Positions 1 to 7,374 are shown, counted from the first letter of the stretch. The stretch is DNA of 25,159 nt from an uncultured Bacteroidales bacterium (GCA_937901185.1 CALCHR010000063.1:1-25159), one strand, 5' to 3'. Notes: generated by a model from the letters alone, not told the origin. A program made the numbers and translations.

Positions 1-884
1 GACTCCCTAAGCTTAATATTCCTTGTATAGATATTGAAGGAATGTTTGATTATTATTTGGATATTCTTAAGCATAAAGATCTTAATTATGTACCTAAAAA
101 ACTTCCTATTCCTAATGTAGGAGTATCAATTTTGTCTGGCAAAAAAGAGTGGGAAGATGTATTAAAAACGGGTAAAGGCACTATCAGACTAGCTCCTGAA
201 ATGACTATTGACAAAGACGGTGTTATTACTATTACTGCTATGCCTGCTTCTAAGTCTGCTGAGCACGTAAGAAAGATTATTGAAAAAGAAATTCTTCTTG
301 ATAAAGTTGATATGAGAGACGAGTCCACTTATGATACTCGAATAGTAATTGAGAAGGTATTCAAGAAGCAGTGCGATATGCAGGATCTTTATGACAGACT
401 TTATAAAAAGCTTCAGACTTCTGAAACTTATAATCTTGCTTTCTTCGACCAAGACCATATTTATGTGCCCTGTAGCTTTGACCTTGTTGTAAAATCCAAT
501 CTTAATTATTTAATTGAGACTCACACAAACAGATTAACGCATCAGATTCAAGATAACAAAGAAAAGCTTGAAGTACTTCAGATTATTGAAAAGCTTAAAA
601 AAACAAATAATTGGAAAGCTATCTTTGACCTTACTTATGAGGATGCTTGTAGCTGGCTTCAGAGGCAGTTTAAATGCTCCCAGGACACGTCAGCTGCAGT
701 ACTTAGAAAACCTATATCTTACCTGACCAAAGAGCACCAGCAAGAAATAAAGGACCTCCAGGACGTTATTAACGAGCTTGAAAATGACCAGTCTGATATT
801 TTTGAGATGTTAATTAAAAAGTACAAAGCCATAAAGCAAAAAGTACTTAAGGAAATTTCTCCTAATACTACTAAGTTTATTTAA
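1..884 (+). CDS. Type II DNA topoisomerase A subunit (GyrA/ParC/gp52-like), 5'-truncated by window edge
   Basis: The frame is open from the window edge (frame starting at base 3) and ends at TAA 882-884, so the N-terminus with the active-site tyrosine lies outside. An ATG at 42 lies inside the gene and is not the likely start. The visible part resembles the rear of the DNA breakage-reunion domain of gyrase/topo IV A subunits: a segment ending TGKGTIRLAPEM that matches the 'tGrG.i..R' region, an 'ItaMP..' strand like ItEiPY, a 'VDMRDESTYDTRIVIE' stretch like the conserved 'DirDeSdr.G.RivIel', then a 'KEKLEVLQIIEKL' helix and a coiled-coil-rich end. No C-terminal beta-pinwheel wrapping domain follows, so it ends like topo IV/T4 gp52 rather than gyrase. 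The role would be relief of supercoils or decatenation during phage replication. The family is fairly clear; gyrase versus topo IV type is not resolved. Confidence 0.75.
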   Translation, partial: LPKLNIPCIDIEGMFDYYLDILKHKDLNYVPKKLPIPNVGVSILSGKKEWEDVLKTGKGTIRLAPEMTIDKDGVITITAMPASKSAEHVRKIIEKEILLDKVDMRDESTYDTRIVIEKVFKKQCDMQDLYDRLYKKLQTSETYNLAFFDQDHIYVPCSFDLVVKSNLNYLIETHTNRLTHQIQDNKEKLEVLQIIEKLKKTNNWKAIFDLTYEDACSWLQRQFKCSQDTSAAVLRKPISYLTKEHQQEIKDLQDVINELENDQSDIFEMLIKKYKAIKQKVLKEISPNTTKFI

Positions 885-890
885 ATAATT

Positions 891-921
891 AAAAGACGGT
901 CATCAAATATGATCGTCTTTT
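891..921 (+). terminator. Intrinsic terminator after topoisomerase gene
   Basis: A 13-bp stem (891-903 with 909-921, one G.U pair) closes a 5-base loop (CAAAT). The 3' arm ends in a TTTT tract. The stem has A residues at its foot, so it could also act on the other strand. A promoter-like element starts three bases downstream. Confidence 0.8.
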
Positions 922-923
922 AC

Positions 924-939
924 TGTATTATATAATATA
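924..939 (+). promoter_or_regulatory. Conserved promoter-like element P1 (TGTATTATATAATATA)
   Basis: It contains a perfect TATAAT (931-936) inside the 12-base palindrome TATTATATAATA. It sits 29 bases before the start codon of the MazG/Nmad1-like gene. The position where a -35 box would lie is taken up by the terminator stem, and no TTGACA-like sequence is visible. Six similar elements occur in the window. Confidence 0.7.
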
Positions 940-967
940 AAATTTAATTTTAAGGAGTTTAATACGA

Positions 968-1297
968 ATGACAACACTTGAATTTAATAAAGTGGTCGAG
1001 GACCAGCTCGACAGAATTAAAAATGTTTTGGTAAAGAAGCAGGCGGAATATAATCTTGATGACGACAGATTGTCTGTTTTTAAGCATGGTGCGGGCTGCT
1101 CTGAGGAAACACCTGAACAGGTTTTATACGGATTTATGCTTAAGCATATTATTTCCGTTACCGATATGATTAATAGCGAAGGTACTTATACAGAAGAGCT
1201 CTGGAACGAGAAAATCACTGATATTTGCAATTACCTTATTTTGCTTCAAGGCCTTTTGAGAGACACTGGCCGAATGAAGGTATCCGATAATGGTTAA
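968..1297 (+). CDS. MazG-like / Nmad1 (DUF1599)-like all-alpha nucleotide-associated protein
   Basis: A 109-residue, mainly helical protein with AAGGAG 11 bases before the ATG. The pattern of an 'LVKKQAEYN' helix, then 'LKHIISVTDMI', then 'EKITDICNYLILLQGLL' at the C-terminus matches small phage proteins of the DUF1599/Nmad1 type and resembles MazG-like NTP pyrophosphatases. The MazG ExxE metal motif is not obvious, so catalysis is uncertain. It is the first gene after promoter P1 and is followed, with an 8-base overlap, by an unknown gene and then the ThyA-family gene. A role in nucleotide-pool sanitation or base modification would fit. The family call is from pattern only. Confidence 0.5.
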   Translation: MTTLEFNKVVEDQLDRIKNVLVKKQAEYNLDDDRLSVFKHGAGCSEETPEQVLYGFMLKHIISVTDMINSEGTYTEELWNEKITDICNYLILLQGLLRDTGRMKVSDNG

Positions 1298-1748
1298 GCT
1301 TGACGATAAAGACCTATTTCAGCTTTTAGTGGCTGAATTTAGATATGCTGTAAAAAGAGATAATCATTTAGCTCCTGATACTTGTGCACAGCATATTAAG
1401 GAATACCTGCCTGAAATGGATAAGCAGTGGCGAGCACATGCAGCTCAGCAACTAACTAATGAGATTATTGATGAAAGACTTTGGCATAGTCATCGTTATT
1501 ATGATTCTGACTTCAAGTTTAAGAAAGATATTAATGGCTTTTTAAGTGAAACACCTAAAAAGCATCTCAATGAAGATTATGTTTGGGAAGATTTACTGGT
1601 CTTTCTAACTAACTATTTAGAAGTACTGCCAAGTAATGTTAATAGATATATGGAATTTATTTATGGACGTATGAATTATTCTGATGGTATTGATTACTAC
1701 TCAGCAGAAATTCATAATAAGATTGCTGAAAATATTAATAAAAAGTAA
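1290..1748 (+). CDS. Hypothetical protein, 152 aa
   Basis: Starts at an ATG that overlaps the end of the preceding gene by 8 bases, which suggests translational coupling. The protein is acidic to neutral, rich in aromatic and helical segments ('YVWEDLLVFLTNYLEVL', 'RYMEFIYGRMNY'), and has no signal peptide, membrane segment or Cys/His cluster. I recognise no family. Its place between the MazG/Nmad1-like protein and the ThyA-family enzyme suggests a link with nucleotide metabolism, but that is only guilt by association. Confidence 0.7.
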   Translation: MVKLDDKDLFQLLVAEFRYAVKRDNHLAPDTCAQHIKEYLPEMDKQWRAHAAQQLTNEIIDERLWHSHRYYDSDFKFKKDINGFLSETPKKHLNEDYVWEDLLVFLTNYLEVLPSNVNRYMEFIYGRMNYSDGIDYYSAEIHNKIAENINKK

Positions 1749-1771
1749 TTATAATTAAGGAGAATTAAAAA

Positions 1772-2617
1772 ATGTCTATTGCTGATATTTATTTTAAGGA
1801 TGAAGTTAATGAGCTTCTTGAAAATGGCTTTAATGATAAGGATTATCCTGTAAGACCTAAGTGGCCTGACGGTACTCCTGCGCACACTATTAAGACTTTT
1901 TGTGCTGTTCGTACATATGATCTTTCTAAGGAGTTTCCTATCCTTACTCTTCGTACTCAGGCTTTTAAAGGCGTAGTACGAGAGCTTCTTTGGATGTGGC
2001 AGAAGAAATCTAATGTCGTAAATGACCTTGGAAGGTCTGCAGCTATCTGGAGAGCTTGGGAAGGTGAAGACGGTACTATTGGTAAGACTTATGGATACCA
2101 GCTCGGTAAGGTTTCTGATTATGGTTATGGCAAATTTGACCAGGTAGATAATCTTATTTATCTGCTTAAAAATAAGCCTATGGACCGTAGAATGATTACA
2201 ACTATGTGGTGTCCTCAAGAGCTTAACGAGATGAATCTCCCTCCGTGTGTTTATGAGACTCTTTGGGATGTATCAGATGGAAAGCTTAATTGCACAGTAA
2301 TCCAGAGATCTGGTGATCTTCTTGCTGCAGCGGCATCTGGCGGTTGGGACACTATTCAGTATGCTCTGCTTGTACACATGCTTGCACAGGTTTGTGGCTA
2401 TCAGCCTGGTACCCTTGTTCATATTGTTAATAATCTCCATATATATGATCGCCATGTAGATCTTGTAAAGGAAGTTATGGAGAATCCTGAATATCCTGGT
2501 CCTCAGCTTAAGATTAACCCTGATGTAAAGGATTTTTATGATTTTGAAGAAGAGGACTTTGAGCTCATTGACTATCAGTCCACTAAGCTTACTACTAAGT
2601 TTCAAGTTGCCGAATGA
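1772..2617 (+). CDS. Thymidylate synthase family enzyme with Asn-to-Asp substrate-site change (TS, dCMP methylase or dCMP hydroxymethylase)
   Basis: A 281-residue protein preceded by AAGGAG. It carries the ThyA hallmarks: LPPC with the catalytic Cys at residue 159, the dUMP-phosphate motif QRSGD (178-182), and NNLHIYDRH (220-228). It resembles the Firmicutes subgroup typified by the Lactococcus enzyme. At the position of the conserved Asn that reads the uracil 4-carbonyl (Asn in the lactococcal NAMQY context) this protein has Asp193 (GGWDTIQYA). In T4 dCMP hydroxymethylase the same position is Asp, and Asn-to-Asp in Lactobacillus casei TS shifts activity to dCMP. So the substrate may be dCMP and the product a 5-methyl or 5-hydroxymethyl nucleotide. 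DHFR and dCMP deaminase nearby still fit ordinary dTMP synthesis. The family is certain; the substrate is not. Confidence 0.88.
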   Translation: MSIADIYFKDEVNELLENGFNDKDYPVRPKWPDGTPAHTIKTFCAVRTYDLSKEFPILTLRTQAFKGVVRELLWMWQKKSNVVNDLGRSAAIWRAWEGEDGTIGKTYGYQLGKVSDYGYGKFDQVDNLIYLLKNKPMDRRMITTMWCPQELNEMNLPPCVYETLWDVSDGKLNCTVIQRSGDLLAAAASGGWDTIQYALLVHMLAQVCGYQPGTLVHIVNNLHIYDRHVDLVKEVMENPEYPGPQLKINPDVKDFYDFEEEDFELIDYQSTKLTTKFQVAE

Positions 2618-3162
2618 ATAATTTCTTTAAACATCTTAAAACTGTTAGGACCCACAGAAAATACGTCAGAAAGGCCTGTTTTAAAATGGGTCTCTTCTGG
2701 CAAGGACTTACTCATGATTTGAGTAAATATTCTTTGACAGAGCTTAGCATGTGTAAGTATTATACAGGTAAAGGAAGTCCTCATCAGGTCGCTCGTGAAG
2801 TACTTGGCTATTCACCCAGCTGGATTCATCATTATCATATGAACAAACACCACTTTCAGTTTTGGTGGGATGAAGATGAAGAAGGAAAAATTATTCCTAT
2901 GAAGATGCCCTATAAGTATTTGCTTGAAAGCTTTTGCGATATGCTTGGTGCTTCTAAGGCTTATAATCCAGAAAATTGGGGACCTGACTTACTACTTTGT
3001 TACTGGGATCAAAAATGTGCCGGCAAACGTATCATGCATGAGCAGTCTGCTAACCTTGTTGAATTCCTTATTCACAAGTTAGCTGATCTTGATGAGGAAG
3101 CCTTCTTTGAGTGGTATAAGAATAATAAAGACTTTTTAAAGAAGGCCTATGAGGAGATGTAA
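2614..3162 (+). CDS. DUF5662-type protein (HD-like His/Asp pattern)
   Basis: The start codon overlaps the ThyA-family stop as ATGA, so the two are translationally coupled. The 182-residue protein has a basic N-terminus ('HLKTVRTHRKYVRKACF') followed by GLTHDLSKYS (His34-Asp35) and IHHYHMNKHHFQFW (72-84). I associate this pattern with DUF5662 proteins of Firmicutes and their phages. The His/Asp arrangement recalls HD-domain metal-dependent phosphohydrolases, but I cannot confirm a complete HD active site. It sits in the nucleotide-metabolism run, so a nucleotide phosphohydrolase role is possible. The function remains unknown. Confidence 0.65.
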   Translation: MNNFFKHLKTVRTHRKYVRKACFKMGLFWQGLTHDLSKYSLTELSMCKYYTGKGSPHQVAREVLGYSPSWIHHYHMNKHHFQFWWDEDEEGKIIPMKMPYKYLLESFCDMLGASKAYNPENWGPDLLLCYWDQKCAGKRIMHEQSANLVEFLIHKLADLDEEAFFEWYKNNKDFLKKAYEEM

Positions 3163-3163
3163 T

Positions 3164-3403
3164 ATGGAAAATAAAGAAAAGCTAGTTATTAGTGCAACCG
3201 AGCCTCGAGCTGCTTTTATTCCAGTAGACAGTCATCCACATGTTACAATATGTCAGTGTTGTTTATTGTGTGATAATTCAAGACCCTTTATCAATGGCTA
3301 TCCCCCTGGGCCAAGTCCTTGGGTTTGTGATGAATGCAAGGACGCTATTGCTTTTGTAAAGAAGCAGATAAAGCACGATCCATTGGAACCAATTTTAGAT
3401 TAA
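3164..3403 (+). CDS. Small zinc-ribbon-like protein, 79 aa
   Basis: The preferred start is ATG 3164 because GAGGAG at 3152-3157 gives proper spacing; an ATG at 3149 lies upstream of that site and would bury it. Two Cys pairs (CQCCLLC near residues 31-37 and CDEC near 55-58) suggest one structural zinc site. The rest is Pro-rich ('NGYPPGPSPW'). No catalytic motif is visible and I recognise no named family. It is the last gene before terminator 3411-3440. Confidence 0.6.
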   Translation: MENKEKLVISATEPRAAFIPVDSHPHVTICQCCLLCDNSRPFINGYPPGPSPWVCDECKDAIAFVKKQIKHDPLEPILD

Positions 3404-3410
3404 GCATATT

Positions 3411-3440
3411 AAGACAGGTTAGTAAAATAGCCTGCCTTTT
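3411..3440 (+). terminator. Intrinsic terminator
   Basis: The stem AAGACAGGT pairs with GCCTGCCTT (one A/C mismatch, one G.U) across an A-rich loop, and the 3' arm runs into TTTT. It ends two bases before promoter-like element P2. Confidence 0.65.
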
Positions 3441-3442
3441 AT

Positions 3443-3458
3443 TGTATTATATAATATT
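3443..3458 (+). promoter_or_regulatory. Conserved promoter-like element P2 (TGTATTATATAATATT)
   Basis: Identical to P1 over the first 15 bases, again directly after a terminator T-tract (CTTTTATTG). It lies 23 bases before the dCMP deaminase start codon and would drive the deaminase-DHFR-NAD cassette. Confidence 0.7.
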
Positions 3459-3480
3459 AAATGAATGTTGGAGGAAAAAT

Positions 3481-3954
3481 ATGAAAAGACCTTCTTTAGA
3501 TGAATATTATCTTAACATAGCTAAAGCCGTTTCAGAGCGATCAACTTGCCTGAAGAAACATTATGGCTGTGTAATTGTCAAAAATGGCGAAGTGGTTAGT
3601 ACAGGGTATAATGGAAACGTAAGAGGCGAAAGTCATTGTTGGACATGTACAAAAGCCTCTGGTAATGGAGACATGGAAGAGTACTCACAGTGTGCAGCAG
3701 TTCATGCTGAGATGAATGCAATTATCAGCGCTTCCAGAAATGAAATGCTAGGGGCTGACCTTTACCTTGCAGGATTTGACGTAAAGTCAGGAAAGCCGAT
3801 TGAGTGTGAGGCTTGGCCTTGTGAGATATGTTTAAGACTCATTAAAAATGCCGGAATATATCGTATTATAAATAATAAAGGCGTTATTTATATGCGAATA
3901 ACCGAAGATCCTAATAGTGAAATGATTCAGTTTATAGAGAAGGAGAATAGCTAA
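3481..3954 (+). CDS. Deoxycytidylate (dCMP) deaminase
   Basis: The start is ATG 3481, 10 bases after the start of GGAGG; the frame is open further upstream, but that part covers the terminator and promoter. The 157-residue protein has the cytidine/deoxycytidylate deaminase zinc motifs HAE (75-77, Glu as proton shuttle) and PCEIC (113-117). Two further Cys (53, 56) lie in a 'CWTCTKAS' loop, as in T4-type dCMP deaminases that bind a second zinc. It converts dCMP to dUMP, the substrate of thymidylate synthase, and is usually controlled by dCTP/dTTP. The stop overlaps the DHFR start by one base (TAATG). Confidence 0.9.
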   Translation: MKRPSLDEYYLNIAKAVSERSTCLKKHYGCVIVKNGEVVSTGYNGNVRGESHCWTCTKASGNGDMEEYSQCAAVHAEMNAIISASRNEMLGADLYLAGFDVKSGKPIECEAWPCEICLRLIKNAGIYRIINNKGVIYMRITEDPNSEMIQFIEKENS

Positions 3955-4484
3955 TGATTGTTGGAATTGTGGCAGTGGACCGTTCCTGGGGAATAGGTCG
4001 AACAAATAAGGAAACAGGTAAAGGTGAATTACTGTTCCAACTTAAAAAAGATATGGCTTTTTTTAAGCACATGACTGCTGACAGTACTGTTGTATGCGGG
4101 CTGAATACCTTACTAAGTTTTCCTGGAAGTAAACCTCTTAAGGGACGTTCAACTATTGTTATTTGTTCACCAAATGTTGAGCGTGATGATTGCTTTTGTG
4201 TGCATGACTTTGATACTTTAGTAAGACTTGTAAAAGAATTAGCTAAGACTAAACCTGTTTTTATAATCGGTGGTGCGAAGCTTTATGAGTCCATGTTGCC
4301 CTATTATGATGAGGTGTACGTGACCAAAGTGGATGCTGACGGTGAAGCAGAAGTTTTCTTTCCTAACCTTGATGAGCACCCTGACTTTGAGATCCAGGGT
4401 TGGTCGAACCCTGAAGAGGATTCCGGCTATCACATTCAGTTTACTACTTATACAAGAAAAATTCCGCTTGAGACAATTGAGTAA
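3954..4484 (+). CDS. folA: Dihydrofolate reductase
   Basis: A 176-residue DHFR. It starts MIVGIVAVDRSWGIG, with Trp12 in the usual Met20-loop neighbourhood, has the substrate-binding acid Asp33 (LKKDMAFFKHMT), a NADPH-binding IIGGAKLYESMLPYYDEVYVTKV block near residue 107, and a normal C-terminal strand. The loop between GIG and the acid (RTNKETGKGELLF) is longer than in typical bacterial enzymes. It regenerates tetrahydrofolate after thymidylate-synthase-type reductive methylation, so its presence argues that the upstream ThyA-family enzyme makes a methylated product and releases dihydrofolate. GAAGGAG precedes the ATG. Confidence 0.93.
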   Translation: MIVGIVAVDRSWGIGRTNKETGKGELLFQLKKDMAFFKHMTADSTVVCGLNTLLSFPGSKPLKGRSTIVICSPNVERDDCFCVHDFDTLVRLVKELAKTKPVFIIGGAKLYESMLPYYDEVYVTKVDADGEAEVFFPNLDEHPDFEIQGWSNPEEDSGYHIQFTTYTRKIPLETIE

Positions 4485-4514
4485 TTAATAAAAGATTAGG
4501 GACGATATTAAAAG

Positions 4515-5273
4515 ATGTTAAAAATAACTGAACAATGTATTAATTGGATTAAAGAGTATTTTATAAATACCAATGGTGATAAAGCTATCATAGGTATTAG
4601 TGGAGGAAAAGACTCCACTATTGCGGCTGCGCTTTGTGCAGAAGCTCTTGGTGCCGATAACATAATCGGCGTAATGATGCCAAATCTTATTCAAAAAGAC
4701 CTTGCAGATGCTGCAGAAGTTTGTCGCATTCTCGGTATTCACGCTTTAGTTGTTAATATCGGAGACGCTTATCGCGCAATTAGTGATGATATAGCTCGAG
4801 CTGTGTTTGCAGGAGATGTACAAGCTTTTAAAAAGGTCAGAGCAAATGGAATGTATTCAACTAATACGCCCGCTCGTCTTCGTATGACCGTTTTATACGG
4901 AATTGCTGCTTTTTACCCGAATTCTCGTGTAGTAAATACTTGTAATCGTAGTGAAGATTTCGTTGGCTACTCTACTAAGTATGGAGATGCAGCCGGCGAC
5001 TTTTCACCTCTTGGCAATTTGACTGTAAGAGAGGTTATCGAGATTGGTGATGACCTTGGCCTTCCTAAACATCTGGTACATAAAGCGCCTTCTGACGGAA
5101 TGTGCGGTAAGACTGATGAGGATAATCTTGGGTTTACCTATGAAGAGCTTGATAGTTTTCTGCTTGGTGATGGAGGGCTTACTGCAGAAACCATGAGTAA
5201 AGTAGTGAGACTTCATAAAGCAACCCGACATAAGTATATGCCAATGCCAACTTTTGAAAAAGGAGAAATTTAA
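4515..5273 (+). CDS. nadE: Ammonia-dependent NAD+ synthetase
   Basis: A 252-residue protein of the N-type ATP pyrophosphatase fold with the signature ISGGKDST (28-35). It continues with the NadE blocks SEDFVGYSTKYGDAAGDFSPLGNLT, PKHLVHKAP, DEDNLGFTYEELD and a HKATRHKYMPM end. The length fits the stand-alone, NH3-dependent enzyme; the glutaminase domain of long NadE is absent. It adenylates nicotinate adenine dinucleotide and amidates it to NAD+, the last step of the pathway fed by the two genes that follow. NadD, the adenylyltransferase that joins those steps, is not in the window. The usual Gly-Thr in the nucleotide pocket is replaced by an 'NTCNRSED' version. Confidence 0.9.
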   Translation: MLKITEQCINWIKEYFINTNGDKAIIGISGGKDSTIAAALCAEALGADNIIGVMMPNLIQKDLADAAEVCRILGIHALVVNIGDAYRAISDDIARAVFAGDVQAFKKVRANGMYSTNTPARLRMTVLYGIAAFYPNSRVVNTCNRSEDFVGYSTKYGDAAGDFSPLGNLTVREVIEIGDDLGLPKHLVHKAPSDGMCGKTDEDNLGFTYEELDSFLLGDGGLTAETMSKVVRLHKATRHKYMPMPTFEKGEI

Positions 5274-5275
5274 TT

Positions 5276-6472
5276 ATGATGAAGCTTAGTCCTATTATTG
5301 TATCTTTGTTAGATACCGATCTTTATAAGTTTAATATGAATCAGGTTATGTTCCACAAACATACCAATCTTAATGGCACTTATCTCTTTAAGTGCAGAAA
5401 TAAGGGTATAACTTTTACACAAGAAATGGCTGATGAGATTAATGCTCAGATTGACCACCTCTGTACTCTTAAGTTTACCGATGAGGAGCTGAATTATCTT
5501 AGCTCTCTTAGATTTATTAAGTCTGATTATGTTGAGTTTTTGCGTCTCTGGCATCCGATTAGAAAGTATGTTGAGTGTCATCTGAGAGAAGATAATGGTG
5601 AGCTTTGTATTGAAGTTAACGGCCCGCTATTTTCTGCGATGCAGTTTGAAATTTATCTTTTGGAAATCGTCAATGAAGTGTATTTTAGAATGAAATATAA
5701 CTATCTTGATTTGATTACTTCTGCTAATCGTAAACTTCAAGAAAAAATTAAGAGCTTTGCTAACGGTAGCTATACTTTCAAATTTGCAGAATTTGGTTGC
5801 CGTCGTCGTTTGAGTCGAGAGTGGCAGGAATATGTTGTAAAAGAGCTTTTACAGGTCCCTCAGTGTGTAGGTACTTCTAATGTATATCTTGCTATGAAGT
5901 ATAACTGCAAGCCTATTGGCACCTACGCGCATGAGTATGTTCAGATGTATCAGGGTGTGCCTGGAATTCAGCTTGCTTATACCAATAAGGTAGCAATGGA
6001 AGAGTGGTTTGAAGAATATCAGGGAGATAACGGAACAGCGCTCACTGATACCCTTGGTACCGATCTTTTCCTAAAAGATTTTAATAAGCTTCAGGCTATG
6101 TGTTATACTGGCGTAAGACATGATAGCGGAGATCCTATTGAGTGGGGTAATAAGATGATTGCCCACTATGAGAGCCTTGGGATTGATCCGATGACTAAAA
6201 CATTGCTCTTTAGTGATAGTCTTAATTTTAGTAAGGCTCAGGACATTCAGGATTATTTCGAAGGTAAGATTAACGTAAGCTTTGGAATTGGAACATTTAT
6301 TTCTAATGATACCGATGTGGATCCGCTTAATATTGTCATTAAGCTTCAGTTTGTTAATGGACACCCGGTTGCAAAACTTTCTGATAATCCTGGAAAGGCG
6401 ATGTGCCAGGATGAGTCTTATCTTAGCTATTTGAAGAATGCTGTTGAATACAGATTAAAGGAAGGTATTTGA
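5276..6472 (+). CDS. pncB: Nicotinate phosphoribosyltransferase
   Basis: A 398-residue protein, the same size as enterobacterial PncB and alike through its whole length: SLLDTDLYKFNMNQVMFH at the N-terminus, FGCRRRLSRE (173-182), VGTSN (198-202), IGTYAHE (214-220) with His219 at the position of the autophosphorylated histidine of the Salmonella enzyme, RHDSGDP, SFGIGT and KLSDNPGKA. It makes nicotinate mononucleotide from nicotinate and PRPP with ATP hydrolysis. It starts three bases after nadE (ATGATG, either Met possible; GGAGAA upstream) and ends one base before the pncA start, so the three genes form one tight cassette. All key residues appear intact. Confidence 0.93.
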   Translation: MMKLSPIIVSLLDTDLYKFNMNQVMFHKHTNLNGTYLFKCRNKGITFTQEMADEINAQIDHLCTLKFTDEELNYLSSLRFIKSDYVEFLRLWHPIRKYVECHLREDNGELCIEVNGPLFSAMQFEIYLLEIVNEVYFRMKYNYLDLITSANRKLQEKIKSFANGSYTFKFAEFGCRRRLSREWQEYVVKELLQVPQCVGTSNVYLAMKYNCKPIGTYAHEYVQMYQGVPGIQLAYTNKVAMEEWFEEYQGDNGTALTDTLGTDLFLKDFNKLQAMCYTGVRHDSGDPIEWGNKMIAHYESLGIDPMTKTLLFSDSLNFSKAQDIQDYFEGKINVSFGIGTFISNDTDVDPLNIVIKLQFVNGHPVAKLSDNPGKAMCQDESYLSYLKNAVEYRLKEGI

Positions 6473-6473
6473 G

Positions 6474-7037
6474 ATGAAAGTATTGCTTGTAGTTGATGTT
6501 CAGAATGATTTCGTAACGGGTGCTTTGGCTAATCCTGAAGCACAGGCACGAATTCCTAAGATTAAAGAGAAGATTCAGCAGCGAATTAATGAAGGTTGGC
6601 AAGTAATGTTTACTCAAGATACTCACTGGGATGATACTTATGATACGTCTTCTGAGGGAAAATATCTTCCTGTTAAGCATTGTATTGATGAGACTGATGG
6701 CTGGTATATCGTCCCTGAGCTTAAGGAGTTTTGGGAAAGTCGCTGGCGTCTAACTAAGCATCGTTTTGGTAACCTTGAACTTTACAGTCGCATTGAACGC
6801 TGTCTTCCTGACGATTTATTTAAAAAAGAATCCGTTGAAGAAATTGAGTTGATCGGCTTTTGCACTGATATTTGTGTGGTTTCTAATGCACTTATCTTAA
6901 AGGCGTCTGTCTTTGGCGAAAATACTATTATTAGCTGTGATGCTTCTTGCTGTGCAGGTACTTCTATTGAGGCGCATGAGGCAGCGCTTAAAGTAATGCA
7001 GTCTTGCCAAGTAGAAGTTATTAATGAGGGTTGTTAA
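6474..7037 (+). CDS. pncA: Nicotinamidase / isochorismatase-family cysteine hydrolase
   Basis: A 187-residue isochorismatase-fold protein with a complete predicted triad: Asp8 (VVDVQNDF), Lys95 (LTKHRFGN) and Cys134 (GFCTDICVVSNAL). The metal-site-like TQDTHWDD and the KHCIDETDGW segment match nicotinamidases rather than isochorismatases. It deamidates nicotinamide to nicotinate, the substrate of the upstream PncB. Its AGGAAGG site lies within the end of pncB, indicating co-expression. The substrate call rests on motifs plus the pncB-nadE context; a different amide substrate cannot be excluded. Confidence 0.85.
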   Translation: MKVLLVVDVQNDFVTGALANPEAQARIPKIKEKIQQRINEGWQVMFTQDTHWDDTYDTSSEGKYLPVKHCIDETDGWYIVPELKEFWESRWRLTKHRFGNLELYSRIERCLPDDLFKKESVEEIELIGFCTDICVVSNALILKASVFGENTIISCDASCCAGTSIEAHEAALKVMQSCQVEVINEGC

Positions 7038-7039
7038 TA

Positions 7040-7228
7040 ATGAATAGTCAGCCTAAAACTAAGTGCAACTTCTGCAAATACGCCACAGGACGAGGCTGTA
7101 TGGTAACGCCAAACTCACATTATTGTAAGGAAGCAAATGATGAGTATTATCAGTACTTAAGAATTAAAAATAATACAGCTGCTATACCTGTTCAAAAGTC
7201 TTTAAGATCTTGGGATAAAAAGCGATAA
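7040..7228 (+). CDS. Small Cys-rich protein, 62 aa
   Basis: The preferred start is ATG 7040, with GAGGG at 7026-7030; a TTG at 7031 is in frame but too close to that site. Four cysteines arranged CNFC...C...HYC near residues 9-30 suggest one small zinc finger. The C-terminal half is polar. I recognise no family. It closes the NAD cassette and is followed by a non-coding region. Confidence 0.55.
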   Translation: MNSQPKTKCNFCKYATGRGCMVTPNSHYCKEANDEYYQYLRIKNNTAAIPVQKSLRSWDKKR

Positions 7229-7246
7229 AATTATTCGCTAAATTAA

Positions 7247-7272
7247 ATAAGAAGGCCAATCGGCTTTCTTAT
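7247..7272 (+). terminator. Hairpin after the NAD cassette, possible weak terminator
   Basis: An 11-bp stem (7247-7257 with 7262-7272, one G.U) and a 4-base loop AATC. The 3' arm is pyrimidine-rich (CTTTCTTAT) but no clean T-tract follows, so termination may be weak. It could instead protect the mRNA 3' end. Confidence 0.5.
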
Positions 7273-7283
7273 ATGATAAACTA

Positions 7284-7347
7284 AGCGATACTAAAAAGAT
7301 ACTAAAAAATAAATTAAAAGATACCTTTATAATAAAATAAAAGATAC
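7284..7347 (+). repeat. Phased GATAC / AAAAGATAC direct repeats (iteron-like)
   Basis: GATAC occurs at 7287, 7298, 7320 and 7343. The last three are extended to AAAAGATAC (7294-7302, 7316-7324, 7339-7347). Start-to-start distances are 11, 22 and 23 bases, close to whole helical turns, so all copies face the same side of the DNA. An inverted, imperfect copy (ATCTTTTT) begins at 7367. The surroundings are almost pure A/T. Together with the hairpin and terminator, this makes up the 254-base non-coding stretch 7229-7482. Confidence 0.6.
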
Positions 7348-7374
7348 TTGTAATTTAATATTTTCATCTTTTTA

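Noticed and set aside
1712..2218. Long open frames on the minus strand opposite thyA, ssb, the clamp and other genes
   Set aside because: They mirror conserved + strand genes, have no ribosome sites and encode unfamiliar, Ser/Leu/Ile-rich products typical of antisense shadows.
3334..3480. Upstream extension of dCMP deaminase
   Set aside because: The region contains the end of the zinc-finger gene, a terminator and promoter P2; the GGAGG site and family alignment place the start at 3481.
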